DNA of 43,953 nt, from positions 1 through 43,953 of the forward strand of contig JBFLXB010000031.1 in assembly GCA_040757335.1 (NCBI GenBank), written 5' to 3'. The stretch is from Nitrospirota bacterium (GTDB lineage: Bacteria; Nitrospirota; Nitrospiria; 2-01-FULL-66-17). Both the position numbers and the translations under genes were made by a program. A model generated the notes under the pieces. The model ran no database searches. It was given only the letters and a program-made list of their open reading frames with translations, and had not been told where the DNA came from. How positions within the stretch are numbered: the first letter of the stretch is position 1; the number at the start of each line of letters is the position of its first letter. Positions 26,936 to 35,674 of the stretch are shown here, piece by piece.

Positions 26936-27937
26936 ATGTGGCGATGTTTCGTCGCGCTGGCTGCGTGGACGGCCCTACTTTCGGCTTGTACGCGCGGCGA
27001 ACCCACCGTCGTCGCCATCGCGGTCCACCCGACGAACCCCCAGATCGTGTACGTATCGTCGAGCCAAAAGGGCGTCCTGAAAACCCGGGACGGCGCCGCA
27101 ACGTGGTCTCCCATCAACGAGGGTCTGGAACACTCCCAGGTGCTGGCGTTTGCCATCGATCCGACGGCTCCATCAACGGTGTACGCTGGGACGTTCGCCA
27201 ACGCCATTTACAAGAGCAGCGACGGCGGCCAATTGTGGCGGCCGGCCAACGTAGGGATGAAAGAGCACGTCTCAGTGGTTAATGCCTTTGCGATCTATCC
27301 ACGAGACCCCCAGGAAATCTACGCCGCCACCACGGTGGGCGTGTTCCGGACTAGGGATGGCGGAGCCAGTTGGGTGGAAACGGTCCACGGCATGGAAAGT
27401 GTGTATACGGTGGCCATCGCCTTCGATCCCCACACGCCCGATACCCTGTATGCGGGCACGAGCGGCGGAATGTACAAGAGCCGCGACCGGGGCTCCCGGT
27501 GGGAGATCATCAACCGAGGACTGATCGCGGGAGAGGTCGGCACCGCCATGGCGTTGGGCGTCAACGCCATCTCCGTCGACCCTGACCAGCCCCAGAGTCT
27601 GGTGATCGCAACCGGCAAGGGCATCTTCCTCAGCCGCAACGGCGGAGGCTCGTGGGAATCGCGAGCCACGGGTCAGTCGGTGCCGTTCATGACCGCGCTC
27701 CAGCGCGACCCCGCTGATCACGCGCGCTTGTACGCCGGCGGAGACAGCGGCGTGTTCGTCAGCATCGATCGCGGTGAGACGTGGCGGCCGGTGAGCACCG
27801 AACCGCGGCCCGGCGTGGTGCGCGCGTTGGCCGTTGATCCATCGACCCCCGGCGTGGTGTACGCGGGCACGCAGCGCGGGTTGTTCAAAAGCACCGACAG
27901 CGGCGGGACGTGGGTACGGATCGCAGGTTTGCGGTAG
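26936..27937 (+). CDS. Beta-propeller lipoprotein (BNR/sortilin-type repeats)
   Basis: A 333-residue exported protein starting at ATG 26936. The signal peptide WRCFVALAAWTALLSAC ends in a good lipobox (LSAC). The rest is about seven propeller blades of 40-45 residues, each with the pattern hydrophobic-DP...VYAGT...G(V/L)(F/Y)(K/R)S.DGG..W, e.g. STVYAGTFANAIYKSSDGG and GVVYAGTQRGLFKSTDSGG. Such repeats resemble VPS10/sortilin and YCF48-type photosynthesis assembly propellers. The upstream open frame lacks a signal and is not the start. Its last 28 bases overlap the outer-membrane protein gene, so the pair is an operon. Ligand unknown. Confidence 0.85.
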   Translation: MWRCFVALAAWTALLSACTRGEPTVVAIAVHPTNPQIVYVSSSQKGVLKTRDGAATWSPINEGLEHSQVLAFAIDPTAPSTVYAGTFANAIYKSSDGGQLWRPANVGMKEHVSVVNAFAIYPRDPQEIYAATTVGVFRTRDGGASWVETVHGMESVYTVAIAFDPHTPDTLYAGTSGGMYKSRDRGSRWEIINRGLIAGEVGTAMALGVNAISVDPDQPQSLVIATGKGIFLSRNGGGSWESRATGQSVPFMTALQRDPADHARLYAGGDSGVFVSIDRGETWRPVSTEPRPGVVRALAVDPSTPGVVYAGTQRGLFKSTDSGGTWVRIAGLR

Positions 27938-28557
27938 CCCTCACGCTCGCCGCGACCGCCTTCTTCGCCGCCACCGCCCCGGCGCATGGCGAGATCGAAC
28001 GACCCCACTCCTTCGCCTTCAAGCTGGGCTACCACTTCTATCCCAACAGCAGCTACTTCGACGTCTCCGAGGAAAACTTCATCGGAGGTGCTCAGGACTT
28101 GTCCGGACAAAGCCTTGAGCTCTTCGATTACACCTACCAGTGGCCCTCGCGTTGGAGTCTGAACATGTCCCTGCTGGGCGGGTACTACCAAGAGTTCGTC
28201 CCGACTCAAACCGCGCAGCAGTCCATCTTCGTGCACACCATGACGGTGACGCCGCTGTACCGACTCACGGGATCCGACGCGATCGGGGCGTGGAAGATCT
28301 ACGGCGGCGTGGGCCTAGGCCGTTACAACATGAACATCCGATTCGATTTCAGCCAGACCGAGAGTACCGAGGTCCACACGTACACGCTGGGTTACCAGGC
28401 GTTGATCGGCGCGGAGTACCGGTACAACGAACAGACCGGATTCTTGATCGAGGGGCAGTTTTCCCGCGCACGGATACGATTCGGATCCGACTTGGGAGAC
28501 TTGGAGATCGACGTGGGCGGCCTGAACATTTTGACCGGCGTCCGACTCCACTTCTGA
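27910..28557 (+). CDS. Outer-membrane beta-barrel protein
   Basis: A 215-residue protein starting at GTG 27910 inside the propeller gene. It has a signal peptide (to about AHG, residue 27). Alternating polar/hydrophobic strands follow, such as SFAFKLGYHFYP, SLNMSLLGGYYQEF and KIYGGVGLGRYNMNI, and it ends in a C-terminal Phe (GVRLHF), as expected for an eight-strand barrel of the OmpW/OprF-like size class. Family membership is not clear. The overlap with the propeller lipoprotein gene suggests co-translation and a shared outer-membrane location. Confidence 0.85.
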   Translation: MGTDRRFAVALTLAATAFFAATAPAHGEIERPHSFAFKLGYHFYPNSSYFDVSEENFIGGAQDLSGQSLELFDYTYQWPSRWSLNMSLLGGYYQEFVPTQTAQQSIFVHTMTVTPLYRLTGSDAIGAWKIYGGVGLGRYNMNIRFDFSQTESTEVHTYTLGYQALIGAEYRYNEQTGFLIEGQFSRARIRFGSDLGDLEIDVGGLNILTGVRLHF

Positions 28558-28567
28558 CCGATGGTTT

Positions 28568-28585
28568 CCGTCGGTCCACCGACGG
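28568..28585. terminator. Hairpin between convergent genes
   Basis: CCGTCGGT, two-base loop CC, ACCGACGG: perfect 8-bp arms (at least the outer 7 can pair) between the convergent barrel gene and the SmbP-like gene, ending one base before the latter's stop codon. No U-tract is visible, so it may act as a bidirectional or Rho-assisted terminator. Confidence 0.5.
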
Positions 28586-28996
28586 CTACAGCGCCTCGGC
28601 GTGACCGGCTCCGCGGCGGACTTGCCTGAGCGCCCGTCCCGCGTGCGCCAACGCGTCATCCGACCGCCCGCGGTTCGCGGCTTCGACGACCTGTCTCGCG
28701 TGGTCCATGGCGCGGCGCACGTGCTCGGCCGCGTCTCGTGCGTGACGGTTGCCGGGGCGCGGCAGGGCGGCCAATGCGCGCTCGCCGGCGTCCACCACCT
28801 GTTCCGCCTCGGCGATCATTCGCCCGAGGTCGCGGCGATCGCCGCTGTCGACCATGGCCCGTGCGGCGGTCATCATCTCGCCGATGGCGCGGTTGACCGC
28901 AGCGGAGTCCGTTGCTCCCGCGGATCCGGCGACCGCCGACCAGACCGCGATGGCCGAAGCGACCCCGAGCACGGCCCACGAAATCGTTCTGCCCAT
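28586..28996 (-). CDS. Small helical periplasmic protein, SmbP-like
   Basis: A 136-residue protein with signal peptide (MGRTISWAVLG...GSAGA, to about residue 29). The mature chain is all-helical with Ala-rich heptads and repeats such as AAEHVRRAMDHARQVVEAA and ALAHAGRALRQVRRG. That pattern resembles the small metal-binding protein SmbP of nitrifiers, but with fewer His, so metal binding is doubtful. The ATG at 28994-28996 is two bases beyond the stop of the upstream propeller gene, so the two are one operon. The longer frame upstream covers that gene and is not used. Confidence 0.65.
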   Translation of the reverse strand: MGRTISWAVLGVASAIAVWSAVAGSAGATDSAAVNRAIGEMMTAARAMVDSGDRRDLGRMIAEAEQVVDAGERALAALPRPGNRHARDAAEHVRRAMDHARQVVEAANRGRSDDALAHAGRALRQVRRGAGHAEAL

Positions 28997-28998
28997 GG

Positions 28999-30930
28999 TC
29001 ACCGCAAGCCGAAGAAACCTTGCTTCGCCGCAAGGTTGACCCCCACAAAAACCCCGTGCTCGTGCGATCCCGCCATGATCAATCCCGTGTCCGCCACCGC
29101 AATCGTTTCGAACGGCACCACCGGGAACGCTCCGTGCGTCGGCCTCCACTCGCGGCCGCCGCGACTCCACCACACCCCGGCGCTGGTTGCCGCCAACAGG
29201 ACGTCGTCGCGGCCGCCATCATCTCGAGCCAACGCCCGAATCAGGACCGATCGAGGGAGGTCCGCGCCGATCGCCTCCCAGCCCTTAGAGGATCCTCCGT
29301 GTCGGTACACGGTTCGGTCGGTCCACGCGTAGAGCGAGCGGCCGGCCGCCACTCCCAGCACCTCCTGCGACGCCGCGGGGGTTCCGAGCGACGTCCACCG
29401 ATCACCGTCATCGCGCGTGAACACCTCGCGCGCGGTCAGGACCACGATCCGATCGTCCGGAGTCAGCGCCACATCCCGCACCGGTCCGGATGACGGATCA
29501 AGCGCCACGGCCACCCACGCCGAGGCTCCGAGCGCCCGCGTAAACAGGCCCGAGGATGTCGCCGCGTACAGGAAATTCGCACCCGCCGCCAGTTCGATCG
29601 GAGAGCCGGAGAGTCCTTCGATGTCCGGAACCCAACGGCTCTTGGTCCAATCCGCGCGATAAATCACCTCGGGAGTTGCGGCGTACTGGACCCCCTTGGA
29701 GTCGACGACCAACGATCGGATCGTCCTGGAGTCGATTCCGTCGTTAAACGGTCCCCAACTCTGGCCCCCGTCCTTGCTCCGATAGAGGCCGTTGGTGTGT
29801 GTCCCGGCGAATAAGCCGCGCCGGGCGTCGGCCGCCAGCGTGTTCACGCCCGGAAACAGCAGGCCTCTGTCGATCGTCCGCCACTTCCCGTTGACGTCGC
29901 GAACCGCGACGCCGGCCGACGTGCCGGCATACACCGCCCCGTCGCGAGCCAGCAACAAACTCTGAACGTTCCGGTTCGGCATTCCCTCGCTGATCGACTC
30001 CCAGCGGCGTCCGCCGTTGACGCTGTGGAACACGCCATCCCCGGTCCCGGCGTACACGGCGTCCGGGCCCACGGCCAAACCCCGGATCGACAGGTTCGTC
30101 AACCCCTCATTGGCCGGGATCCAGTGGCGACCTTGGTCGGTGGTCTTGAACACGCCTCCTCCGAAGCTGCCGGCGTAGATCGCGCCCGAACCGTCAATGG
30201 CGAGCACGCGAATGAAGTTCTCTCGCAGCCCGCGCTCGTCGAACAATCCCTCGTTGATGGGCCGCCACTTCGCACCTCTGTCCGCGCTGGCGAACAGCCC
30301 GTTGCCGCCCGTGCCGGTGTAGAGGGTGCCGTCGGGCCCGAGAGCCAACGATCGTGCCAGCGTAAGCTCCAAACCGCTGTTGGCCGCATCCCACCGACGG
30401 CCCCGGTCCGCACTCTTGAACACGCCGGACCCGGTGCCCGCGTAGAGGAGACCGGAGCGCGGGTCGTGAAGGATCGACGCCACCTGCTCGGGGCCAATGC
30501 CCTCTCCGCTCGCCACCCAGTGGCGTCCGCCGTCTTCGCTGCGGAACAAGCCGCCTTGAATCGTCCCGGCGAACACCGCGCCGTCCGGCGTCGTCGCCAG
30601 GGTCATCAGGAACCGGTCCGTGGGGCCCTGCTCGGCCGGCGTCCACAGGTCCGCGTCGCGGCGTTTGATGTACACCCCGTCCCCGAACGTCCCGGCGTAG
30701 ATGGTGCCATCCGCACCCTCGGCAAGCGCTTGAACGCTGCCCGCGGTCACTGGGCCGTTGGTCTGGTACAACGTCACGTCTCCCGGCACCGGCGTCTGAT
30801 ACCCCTCCTCACGAGTGAGATATTCGAACGGCTCCAGCATCTTGCCGTTGCCGGTCTGTTCGCACCCCTGCGGCTGGCCGCCCATCGCCACCCCGACCGC
30901 CACCACTATTCCCCACAATCGTGTACGCAC
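28999..30930 (-). CDS. Large beta-propeller envelope protein (BNR-type repeats)
   Basis: A 643-residue exported protein. The GTG at 30928-30930 has AAGGAGG five bases upstream; an adjacent GTG is too close. The signal sequence TRLWGIVVAVGVAMGG ends near a Cys (PQGC) that is a weak lipobox. About thirteen repeats of 40-45 residues follow, with the motif G.(I/L)YAGT..G(G/V)(V/L)F(K/R)S.D.G..W, e.g. GTIYAGTFGDGVYIKRRD and SGLLYAGTGSGVFKSADRG, enough for two propellers. It is convergent with and similar in design to the propeller lipoprotein at 26936. Function unknown; protein or polymer binding is typical of such folds. Confidence 0.85.
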   Translation of the reverse strand: MRTRLWGIVVAVGVAMGGQPQGCEQTGNGKMLEPFEYLTREEGYQTPVPGDVTLYQTNGPVTAGSVQALAEGADGTIYAGTFGDGVYIKRRDADLWTPAEQGPTDRFLMTLATTPDGAVFAGTIQGGLFRSEDGGRHWVASGEGIGPEQVASILHDPRSGLLYAGTGSGVFKSADRGRRWDAANSGLELTLARSLALGPDGTLYTGTGGNGLFASADRGAKWRPINEGLFDERGLRENFIRVLAIDGSGAIYAGSFGGGVFKTTDQGRHWIPANEGLTNLSIRGLAVGPDAVYAGTGDGVFHSVNGGRRWESISEGMPNRNVQSLLLARDGAVYAGTSAGVAVRDVNGKWRTIDRGLLFPGVNTLAADARRGLFAGTHTNGLYRSKDGGQSWGPFNDGIDSRTIRSLVVDSKGVQYAATPEVIYRADWTKSRWVPDIEGLSGSPIELAAGANFLYAATSSGLFTRALGASAWVAVALDPSSGPVRDVALTPDDRIVVLTAREVFTRDDGDRWTSLGTPAASQEVLGVAAGRSLYAWTDRTVYRHGGSSKGWEAIGADLPRSVLIRALARDDGGRDDVLLAATSAGVWWSRGGREWRPTHGAFPVVPFETIAVADTGLIMAGSHEHGVFVGVNLAAKQGFFGLR

Positions 30931-31190
30931 CACAACCTCCTTCGCTCCCGACACGCCGCTGTTCGACCGCATCATTTGACGCGGACCCAGGTCCACCCGA
31001 CCACGCAACGCCGGATCTTCCTCGGGTTACCCACTCTGGATGTTTTCGGCCAATTCCACCAGGGTTATGGCTCCCGTCTCCTCACCGATCCCCTTGATTA
31101 CTGGCGGAGAGCACGCCGGACGCGGCGCGGCCTCCTTCTTGCTACCCGTGATGAGGTTTCCGCTGGCGTATCTGGGCTCATTGTTTAACC

Positions 31191-31208
31191 CCGTCTGTGG
31201 ACAGACGG
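31191..31208. repeat. Perfect inverted repeat upstream of the small membrane protein
   Basis: CCGTCTGT GG ACAGACGG has complementary 8-bp arms. It ends 18 bases before the ATG at 31226, just before the GGGGAGG ribosome binding site. It could be an operator or an RNA hairpin in the 5' leader. It resembles the hairpin at 28568-28585 in design. Confidence 0.5.
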
Positions 31209-31225
31209 AGAAGGGGAGGCGTGAA

Positions 31226-31396
31226 ATGGAAGACTGGGGTCTGGCGGCGCTGTCATTCGCGGCGATCAGCGGAGGGTTGTCGTGGGTGGCGTACTTTGCG
31301 TGGGATCTGTACACGAACGTTCCACCCGGTTCGCAATCACCGCCGCTTAGCAAACCCAAGAAGGACCACCGCCGGGGGAAACGGGCCGCCGCGTAA
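31226..31396 (+). CDS. Small single-helix membrane protein
   Basis: A 56-residue protein whose ATG is preceded by GGGGAGG six bases upstream. One transmembrane helix (about 5-24, LAALSFAAISGGLSWVAYF) is followed by a basic Pro/Lys-rich tail (KPKKDHRRGKRAAA), predicting N-out, C-in topology. No family is recognised. It is convergent with glnD and separated from it by a hairpin. Coding is supported by the ribosome binding site and the clear membrane/basic-tail layout. Confidence 0.6.
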   Translation: MEDWGLAALSFAAISGGLSWVAYFAWDLYTNVPPGSQSPPLSKPKKDHRRGKRAAA

Positions 31397-31411
31397 GGTT
31401 TCGGCGAAACC
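31397..31411. terminator. Short hairpin after the small membrane gene
   Basis: GGTTTC, loop GGC, GAAACC starts right after the TAA at 31394-31396 and lies between convergent genes. It is a 6-bp stem with no U-tract, so termination is plausible only as a weak or assisted signal. Confidence 0.35.
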
Positions 31412-31447
31412 GCTGAATTCCGGATAACCGTGATGGTCAGCATCGGC

Positions 31448-34141
31448 TTACGTCGCGGCCCCTTCGGCGACCGGTCGGCCTCGACCGGCCGCCGCGGCCG
31501 CCACGTAGGCATCCACGGCTTGGGTCAGAGTGCGCTTGATGTGGGCGAGGCGCTCGCTGTCCACGATTTTCCCGCCTCCAGGGTCCTGGACGTAGAACAC
31601 GTCCACGATCTGGTCGATGCGGGTGGCGATCTTCGATGAATGGATGGAGAGCCCGAGCTCGAACAACGTGCGCGTGATCACGTACAGCAACCCCTGGACG
31701 TCGGTCGCAAACACGTCGATGATGGTAAACCCGTCCGAGGTCTCGTTGTCGATCTCCACCTGCGTGGGCTCGGTCCCGTGCGGCAGCAGCCGGACGCGCG
31801 GCAGACGGGTCCCCCGCGTGAATAACTCCTCCACCCGCTGCTTCCCCATCACCACGGCGCCGAGCGTGCGCTTGAGCTCGTTGACGCGGCGGGACGGCGG
31901 TTCTCCCGCGTAGTCCGGATCTTGGAACCGAAACGTATCCACGACCACGCCGTCCAGCCGGGTAAACACTTGGGCGCCCAGGATCTGAAGCCCCAAGGCC
32001 GCCAACGTTCCCGCCAATTTGGAGAAGAGGCCTGGGATGATCGAGTCGAACGTGGCCACGGTCAACTCGGTGGCCTGTTGATCGGCGTCCCAGCGGGTAT
32101 CGACGAGCACCCCGTCCGGCGGAAGGCGATACACCAACTCCAGATGCCGGACGATCTGCTCCGGCGGCGTCACCAGAAAATAGCGGTCCGGCATGGCTTC
32201 GAACTGCCCGTGGAGCCACAACGCGGGCAGCCGGTCTCCGACCAGATCACGCACGGCGGCTTCGGCGCGTCGCCGCGCCGAGGCGTCGCCGGCCACGCGA
32301 CCGCCCGCCAGCGCGTCCATGGCCCGGGAGTACAGTTCGTGCAGCAGGTCGTGCTTCCACGCGGTCCACGTCCCGGGGCCGACCGCCGTGATATCGGCGT
32401 AGGTAAACACGAGAAACATCTGGAGCAGCTCGGGCTGGCCCACCTGTCGGGCAAATCGCACCAGCACTTTGTCGTCGCTGAGGTCTCGCCGAAACGCGAT
32501 GTGCGACATCAGCAGGTGATGCCGGACCAAAAAAGTCACCACCTCCCGCTCGTGCGCGTTGAACGCCAGGCGGTCCGCAACGCGCACCGCGATGTCCTCC
32601 CCGATCTGACTGTGATCCCCGCCTTTGCCCTTCCCGATGTCGTGCAGCAGAAGGGCGAGGTGGAGCAGGTCCTTTCGGTGAATATCGCGGTAGACCGCTG
32701 CGAGGGCCCCGTCGCTCTCCGCGAGCGCACACGCGGCCTGGACCGCGCGCAGGCTGTGCACATCAACGGTAAACTTGTGATATTGGTTAAACTGCATCAG
32801 ACCCCGAGCAGAGGCAAACTCGGGCAAGACCCGCTCCAGGATGCCGACCCGGTGCATCGCCTCCAGCGTCCGGCCGATGCCGGGCGCCCGAAACAACGAA
32901 AACACGCGCCGCTGGATCGCGGGGGCGGCGTACGCGTGCTCGGGATGGTCGGACGCCGCGCGATACACCGCGTCCAGCGTGGACTCCGCGATCGGCCGCC
33001 CGTGTTCCTGGGCCACGGCGAACAGCCCGATCACCGTGTCGGGGTCCGCCGCCAGCGCCTCCCGGCGTCGTTCCGGCAACAACACCGCGTTTCGCGTGAC
33101 CACAAACCGGTCCTGAATTTCCCGCGCGGTCACCGCGGTGACCAGCCGGCGCCAGCGCGTGGGGCGCTGCAACCGACGGAGGAAGCGGTTGCTGGTTTGG
33201 TGTAAGGAGGTGGATAAGCGATAGTACTGCTGCATGAACCGTTCGACCCCGAGCAGCTGCGGACCGTCCTCGAACCCGAAGAATCCGGCCAACCGGACCT
33301 GTTCGTCGAACGTCAACACGTCACCGGCTTTGCCCGCGTAAAAATGCATCTCGTTGCGGACGACCCACAGGAAATCCCGGGCCTCGACCAGGTCGCGGTG
33401 CTCCGCGTCGGTCAGCACCCCCGCCTGGACCAATTCCTGCCACGACGACGCGCCGTAGACCGCGCGCGCCAACCAGCCGATGTAGTGCAGGTCGCGCAAC
33501 CCGCCTTTGCTCTTTTTGAGATCAGGCTCCAGCAGGTACACGGTCGAGCCGTATCGTTCGTACCCTGCTTCGCGCTCGGCCAATTTCTGCGCGATGTAGG
33601 GGCGGAGGTCCTTCCGCAGTTGTGAGGCAAACGCGGCCTCGAACTCTTCGAAGAGCCGCCGGTCGCCTGCCAACCAGCGGGCTTCGAGGAGCGCCGTGCG
33701 GATCGTCGCGTCACCACGACTCAGGTCCAGGCAGTCACGGATACGGCGGACGCTGTGTCCGACGGCGTACCCCAGATCCCACAACGCGTGGAGAACGCCT
33801 TTACTGACCGCCAGACCTTCGCCGTGGGCGGGCGGGTCGAAGAGGAACATCACGTCGACATCGGACGCGGGAAAGAGTTCTCCGCGTCCGTACCCCCCGA
33901 CCGCAACCACCGCGCACCCGGAACCCGGGCGGTCCACCTCCGACGGCGCCACCACCCCCCGATAGAGCGACGTCACCACCGCGTCCATGAGGGCGGAAAG
34001 GCCCGCGACCGTGTCCGGCCCGCACCGGCGACGCTCGTGATCTTCGCGAAGCCGCGCGCGTTGTTCTGCAACGAGCTCGCGCAACCGCCCAGCGTCGTGC
34101 CGAACCGCCGCCACGGTTTCCTGATCGATGAGTTTGATCAT
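31448..34141 (-). CDS. glnD: Bifunctional PII uridylyltransferase/uridylyl-removing enzyme
   Basis: An 897-residue GlnD (from ATG 34139-34141; TTG six codons upstream is possible). It senses glutamine and adds or removes UMP on PII. The nucleotidyltransferase motif GGYGRGELFPASDVD lies at about 82-96, followed by a helical linker domain. The HD hydrolase domain holds VDVHSLRAVQ and LLHDIGKGKGGDHS (roughly 460-540). Two C-terminal ACT domains (roughly 690-760 and 810-885) bind glutamine. All catalytic residues recognised are intact. No PII or ammonium transporter gene is adjacent. It is divergent from the CarD-like gene. Confidence 0.96.
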   Translation of the reverse strand: MIKLIDQETVAAVRHDAGRLRELVAEQRARLREDHERRRCGPDTVAGLSALMDAVVTSLYRGVVAPSEVDRPGSGCAVVAVGGYGRGELFPASDVDVMFLFDPPAHGEGLAVSKGVLHALWDLGYAVGHSVRRIRDCLDLSRGDATIRTALLEARWLAGDRRLFEEFEAAFASQLRKDLRPYIAQKLAEREAGYERYGSTVYLLEPDLKKSKGGLRDLHYIGWLARAVYGASSWQELVQAGVLTDAEHRDLVEARDFLWVVRNEMHFYAGKAGDVLTFDEQVRLAGFFGFEDGPQLLGVERFMQQYYRLSTSLHQTSNRFLRRLQRPTRWRRLVTAVTAREIQDRFVVTRNAVLLPERRREALAADPDTVIGLFAVAQEHGRPIAESTLDAVYRAASDHPEHAYAAPAIQRRVFSLFRAPGIGRTLEAMHRVGILERVLPEFASARGLMQFNQYHKFTVDVHSLRAVQAACALAESDGALAAVYRDIHRKDLLHLALLLHDIGKGKGGDHSQIGEDIAVRVADRLAFNAHEREVVTFLVRHHLLMSHIAFRRDLSDDKVLVRFARQVGQPELLQMFLVFTYADITAVGPGTWTAWKHDLLHELYSRAMDALAGGRVAGDASARRRAEAAVRDLVGDRLPALWLHGQFEAMPDRYFLVTPPEQIVRHLELVYRLPPDGVLVDTRWDADQQATELTVATFDSIIPGLFSKLAGTLAALGLQILGAQVFTRLDGVVVDTFRFQDPDYAGEPPSRRVNELKRTLGAVVMGKQRVEELFTRGTRLPRVRLLPHGTEPTQVEIDNETSDGFTIIDVFATDVQGLLYVITRTLFELGLSIHSSKIATRIDQIVDVFYVQDPGGGKIVDSERLAHIKRTLTQAVDAYVAAAAAGRGRPVAEGAAT

Positions 34142-34212
34142 TGACTTTTGACCGTTCAATCCGGCAGTCTACGGTATTCTGGTTGCGTCAACCTCTGTGA
34201 GAAAGGACGATT

Positions 34213-34635
34213 ATGACGGCTTCTCAGGTCACACCCCCGATAACGGCGGAGCCCGTGTCCGGGACATGTTCCACGTGTGAACAGATCGTCGCGCGGTTCG
34301 CGGGCGCGGGCATCAGACCCTTGCGCGTGGCCATCAAGTGCCGCCGTTGCGGAGCCGTCCATCGTCATCACGCCTCTCCATCCAGTCCCCCCCTGAAAGC
34401 TCGGCGAAGCGCCAAAGCGGCCGCGGCGCTCGCGCACGAGGTCACGTACGAGCGGCTGCTCGCCGTGACGGCCGGCCGCAAGAGCCGACCCTACTCGGTG
34501 TCCGGTATCTTCAGGCCCAACGACGTGATCGAACACCCGACGTTCGGGCTGGGGGTGGTGACGCATCTACTCGCCGGGGACAAGATTCAGGTCGTCTTCA
34601 AGAACGGCGACAAGCTGCTGGTCTGCCGTCGCTAG
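34213..34635 (+). CDS. Zinc-binding protein with CarD/KOW-like C-terminal domain
   Basis: A 140-residue protein with AAAGGA about five bases before the ATG. The N-terminus has CSTC (19-22) and CRRC (43-46) about 20 residues apart, a plausible zinc ribbon. The C-terminal 45 residues (FRPNDVIEHPTFGLGVV...IQVVFKNGDKLLVCRR) match the small beta-barrel pattern of CarD/TRCF RNA-polymerase-interacting domains and UvrD-type tails (F..GD.V.HP.FG.G.V). A transcription-linked role is inferred. A basic Ala/Lys linker joins the halves. I know similar proteins from myxobacteria and Nitrospira but cannot name a family. Confidence 0.75.
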   Translation: MTASQVTPPITAEPVSGTCSTCEQIVARFAGAGIRPLRVAIKCRRCGAVHRHHASPSSPPLKARRSAKAAAALAHEVTYERLLAVTAGRKSRPYSVSGIFRPNDVIEHPTFGLGVVTHLLAGDKIQVVFKNGDKLLVCRR

Positions 34636-34648
34636 CTGATCGGAGACG

Positions 34649-35059
34649 TCAGCGCCGAGACCGTGCGGTCCGCGCCGATCGCCGTTTGGCCGGCTGAGCG
34701 GCCGGGCGCGTCGGCGTGGTCGGCGGCGGAGGCGCCACGTAGGCGGCCAGCGCAGGGTGCGTGTCAGGATCGATGGGGTGACTCCACGTCAATCCCACCA
34801 GGAACCCTCGCGGTGACGGCGCCAGCCACGCGACCATCCCCGACAGCTTTTCCTGGGTCGGGGTCCCCGCCTGATCGAGAAACGCCATCGTGACGGTGAC
34901 CGCCTCGTTCGGCGGGATGGCCTCCGGTACCCGCAACCCGGCGCCCGTCGAGCTCACGTTGGTGACCACCGCCGTCAACGCGCGGCCTCCCGACCCCGGG
35001 ATAACCAGCGTCGTGCCCGTAAGCGTGACGCGACGCGCCGTTCGTTTTTCCGTAATCAT
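34649..35059 (-). CDS. PilZ-like domain protein
   Basis: A 136-residue protein starting at ATG 35057-35059 with GGGGAAGG close upstream. Residues about 5-105 form a PilZ-type barrel: RTARRVTL carries a basic cluster as in RxxxR, and VVTNVSSTGAGLRV is the position of the (D/N)xSxxG motif. The first Asp of the consensus is Asn here, so c-di-GMP binding is possible but not certain. A Pro/Thr/Arg-rich disordered tail follows. Two other c-di-GMP-linked signals are in the window (riboswitch at 41075). It is convergent with the CarD-like gene. Confidence 0.75.
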   Translation of the reverse strand: MITEKRTARRVTLTGTTLVIPGSGGRALTAVVTNVSSTGAGLRVPEAIPPNEAVTVTMAFLDQAGTPTQEKLSGMVAWLAPSPRGFLVGLTWSHPIDPDTHPALAAYVAPPPPTTPTRPAAQPAKRRSARTARSRR

Positions 35060-35341
35060 ACCTTCCCCCTCATCATGAGAATCGCTGGTCCCGGCGCTTC
35101 GCTGAGCGCGAAGGGACCTGCCCGTTCCGCCAACGGGCACTGGTCGGCCTACCGCCGAAGCCCCCACACAATCGTTCGCATCTGCGCGGCGCCCCTTGGG
35201 GAGACCACCGCGTCTTGGAGTCGAGGTCGGGCCAGCATATCACAACCCAGCCGCGGGGAGAAGGCTTGTTCCGGCCGGGCAAACCGTGTATCATCCGCCG
35301 GTTGGATCAAGGACCACTGTCACGCATACCAACGGATCCCC

Positions 35342-35674
35342 ATGGCAACTACCGACCATTTGACACCAGGACAACACCAAGCGCCCAGCGCTCACCACCG
35401 GACCCTGGAACAGCGCGTCGCCGAACAAGAGGCGCTGCTCCAGGAGCTCCATCGCGAATTACAGCGGACCCGTCAGGAACTGGAGTCGCTTCGTGCGACG
35501 GTGGAGCGTCTGTTGGATCAGAGCGTCGCGACCTGCAAGAAGTGCGGCGCGACCTACGACGTGTTCCGCCACCATTATAGCATTGGACTGTTCGACAATA
35601 TCGTCTATGTGAAGTGCCCGCAGTGCCAAACCCCTATGCCGGTGGACCCGCACCTGGGCGTCCGGCCCGAGTGA
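35342..35674 (+). CDS. Coiled-coil protein with C-terminal zinc ribbon
   Basis: A 110-residue protein starting at ATG 35342. Residues 20-60 form a heptad coiled coil (LEQRVAEQEALLQELHREL). Residues about 68-102 form a zinc ribbon: CKKC at 70-73 and CPQC about 25 residues later, with YDVFRHHYSIGLFDNI between. It ends in a stop overlapping the GTG of the next gene (GTGA), starting a three-gene operon with an unknown protein and a cytochrome c. Function unknown. Confidence 0.75.
   Translation: MATTDHLTPGQHQAPSAHHRTLEQRVAEQEALLQELHRELQRTRQELESLRATVERLLDQSVATCKKCGATYDVFRHHYSIGLFDNIVYVKCPQCQTPMPVDPHLGVRPE

Noticed and set aside
28586-28996. Assigning the small helical protein firmly to SmbP
   Set aside because: The Ala/His heptad pattern is similar but His content is low; kept as SmbP-like only.
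31922-33205. 427-residue plus-strand frame opposite glnD
   Set aside because: Antisense of glnD; composition and lack of start signals indicate an artefact.
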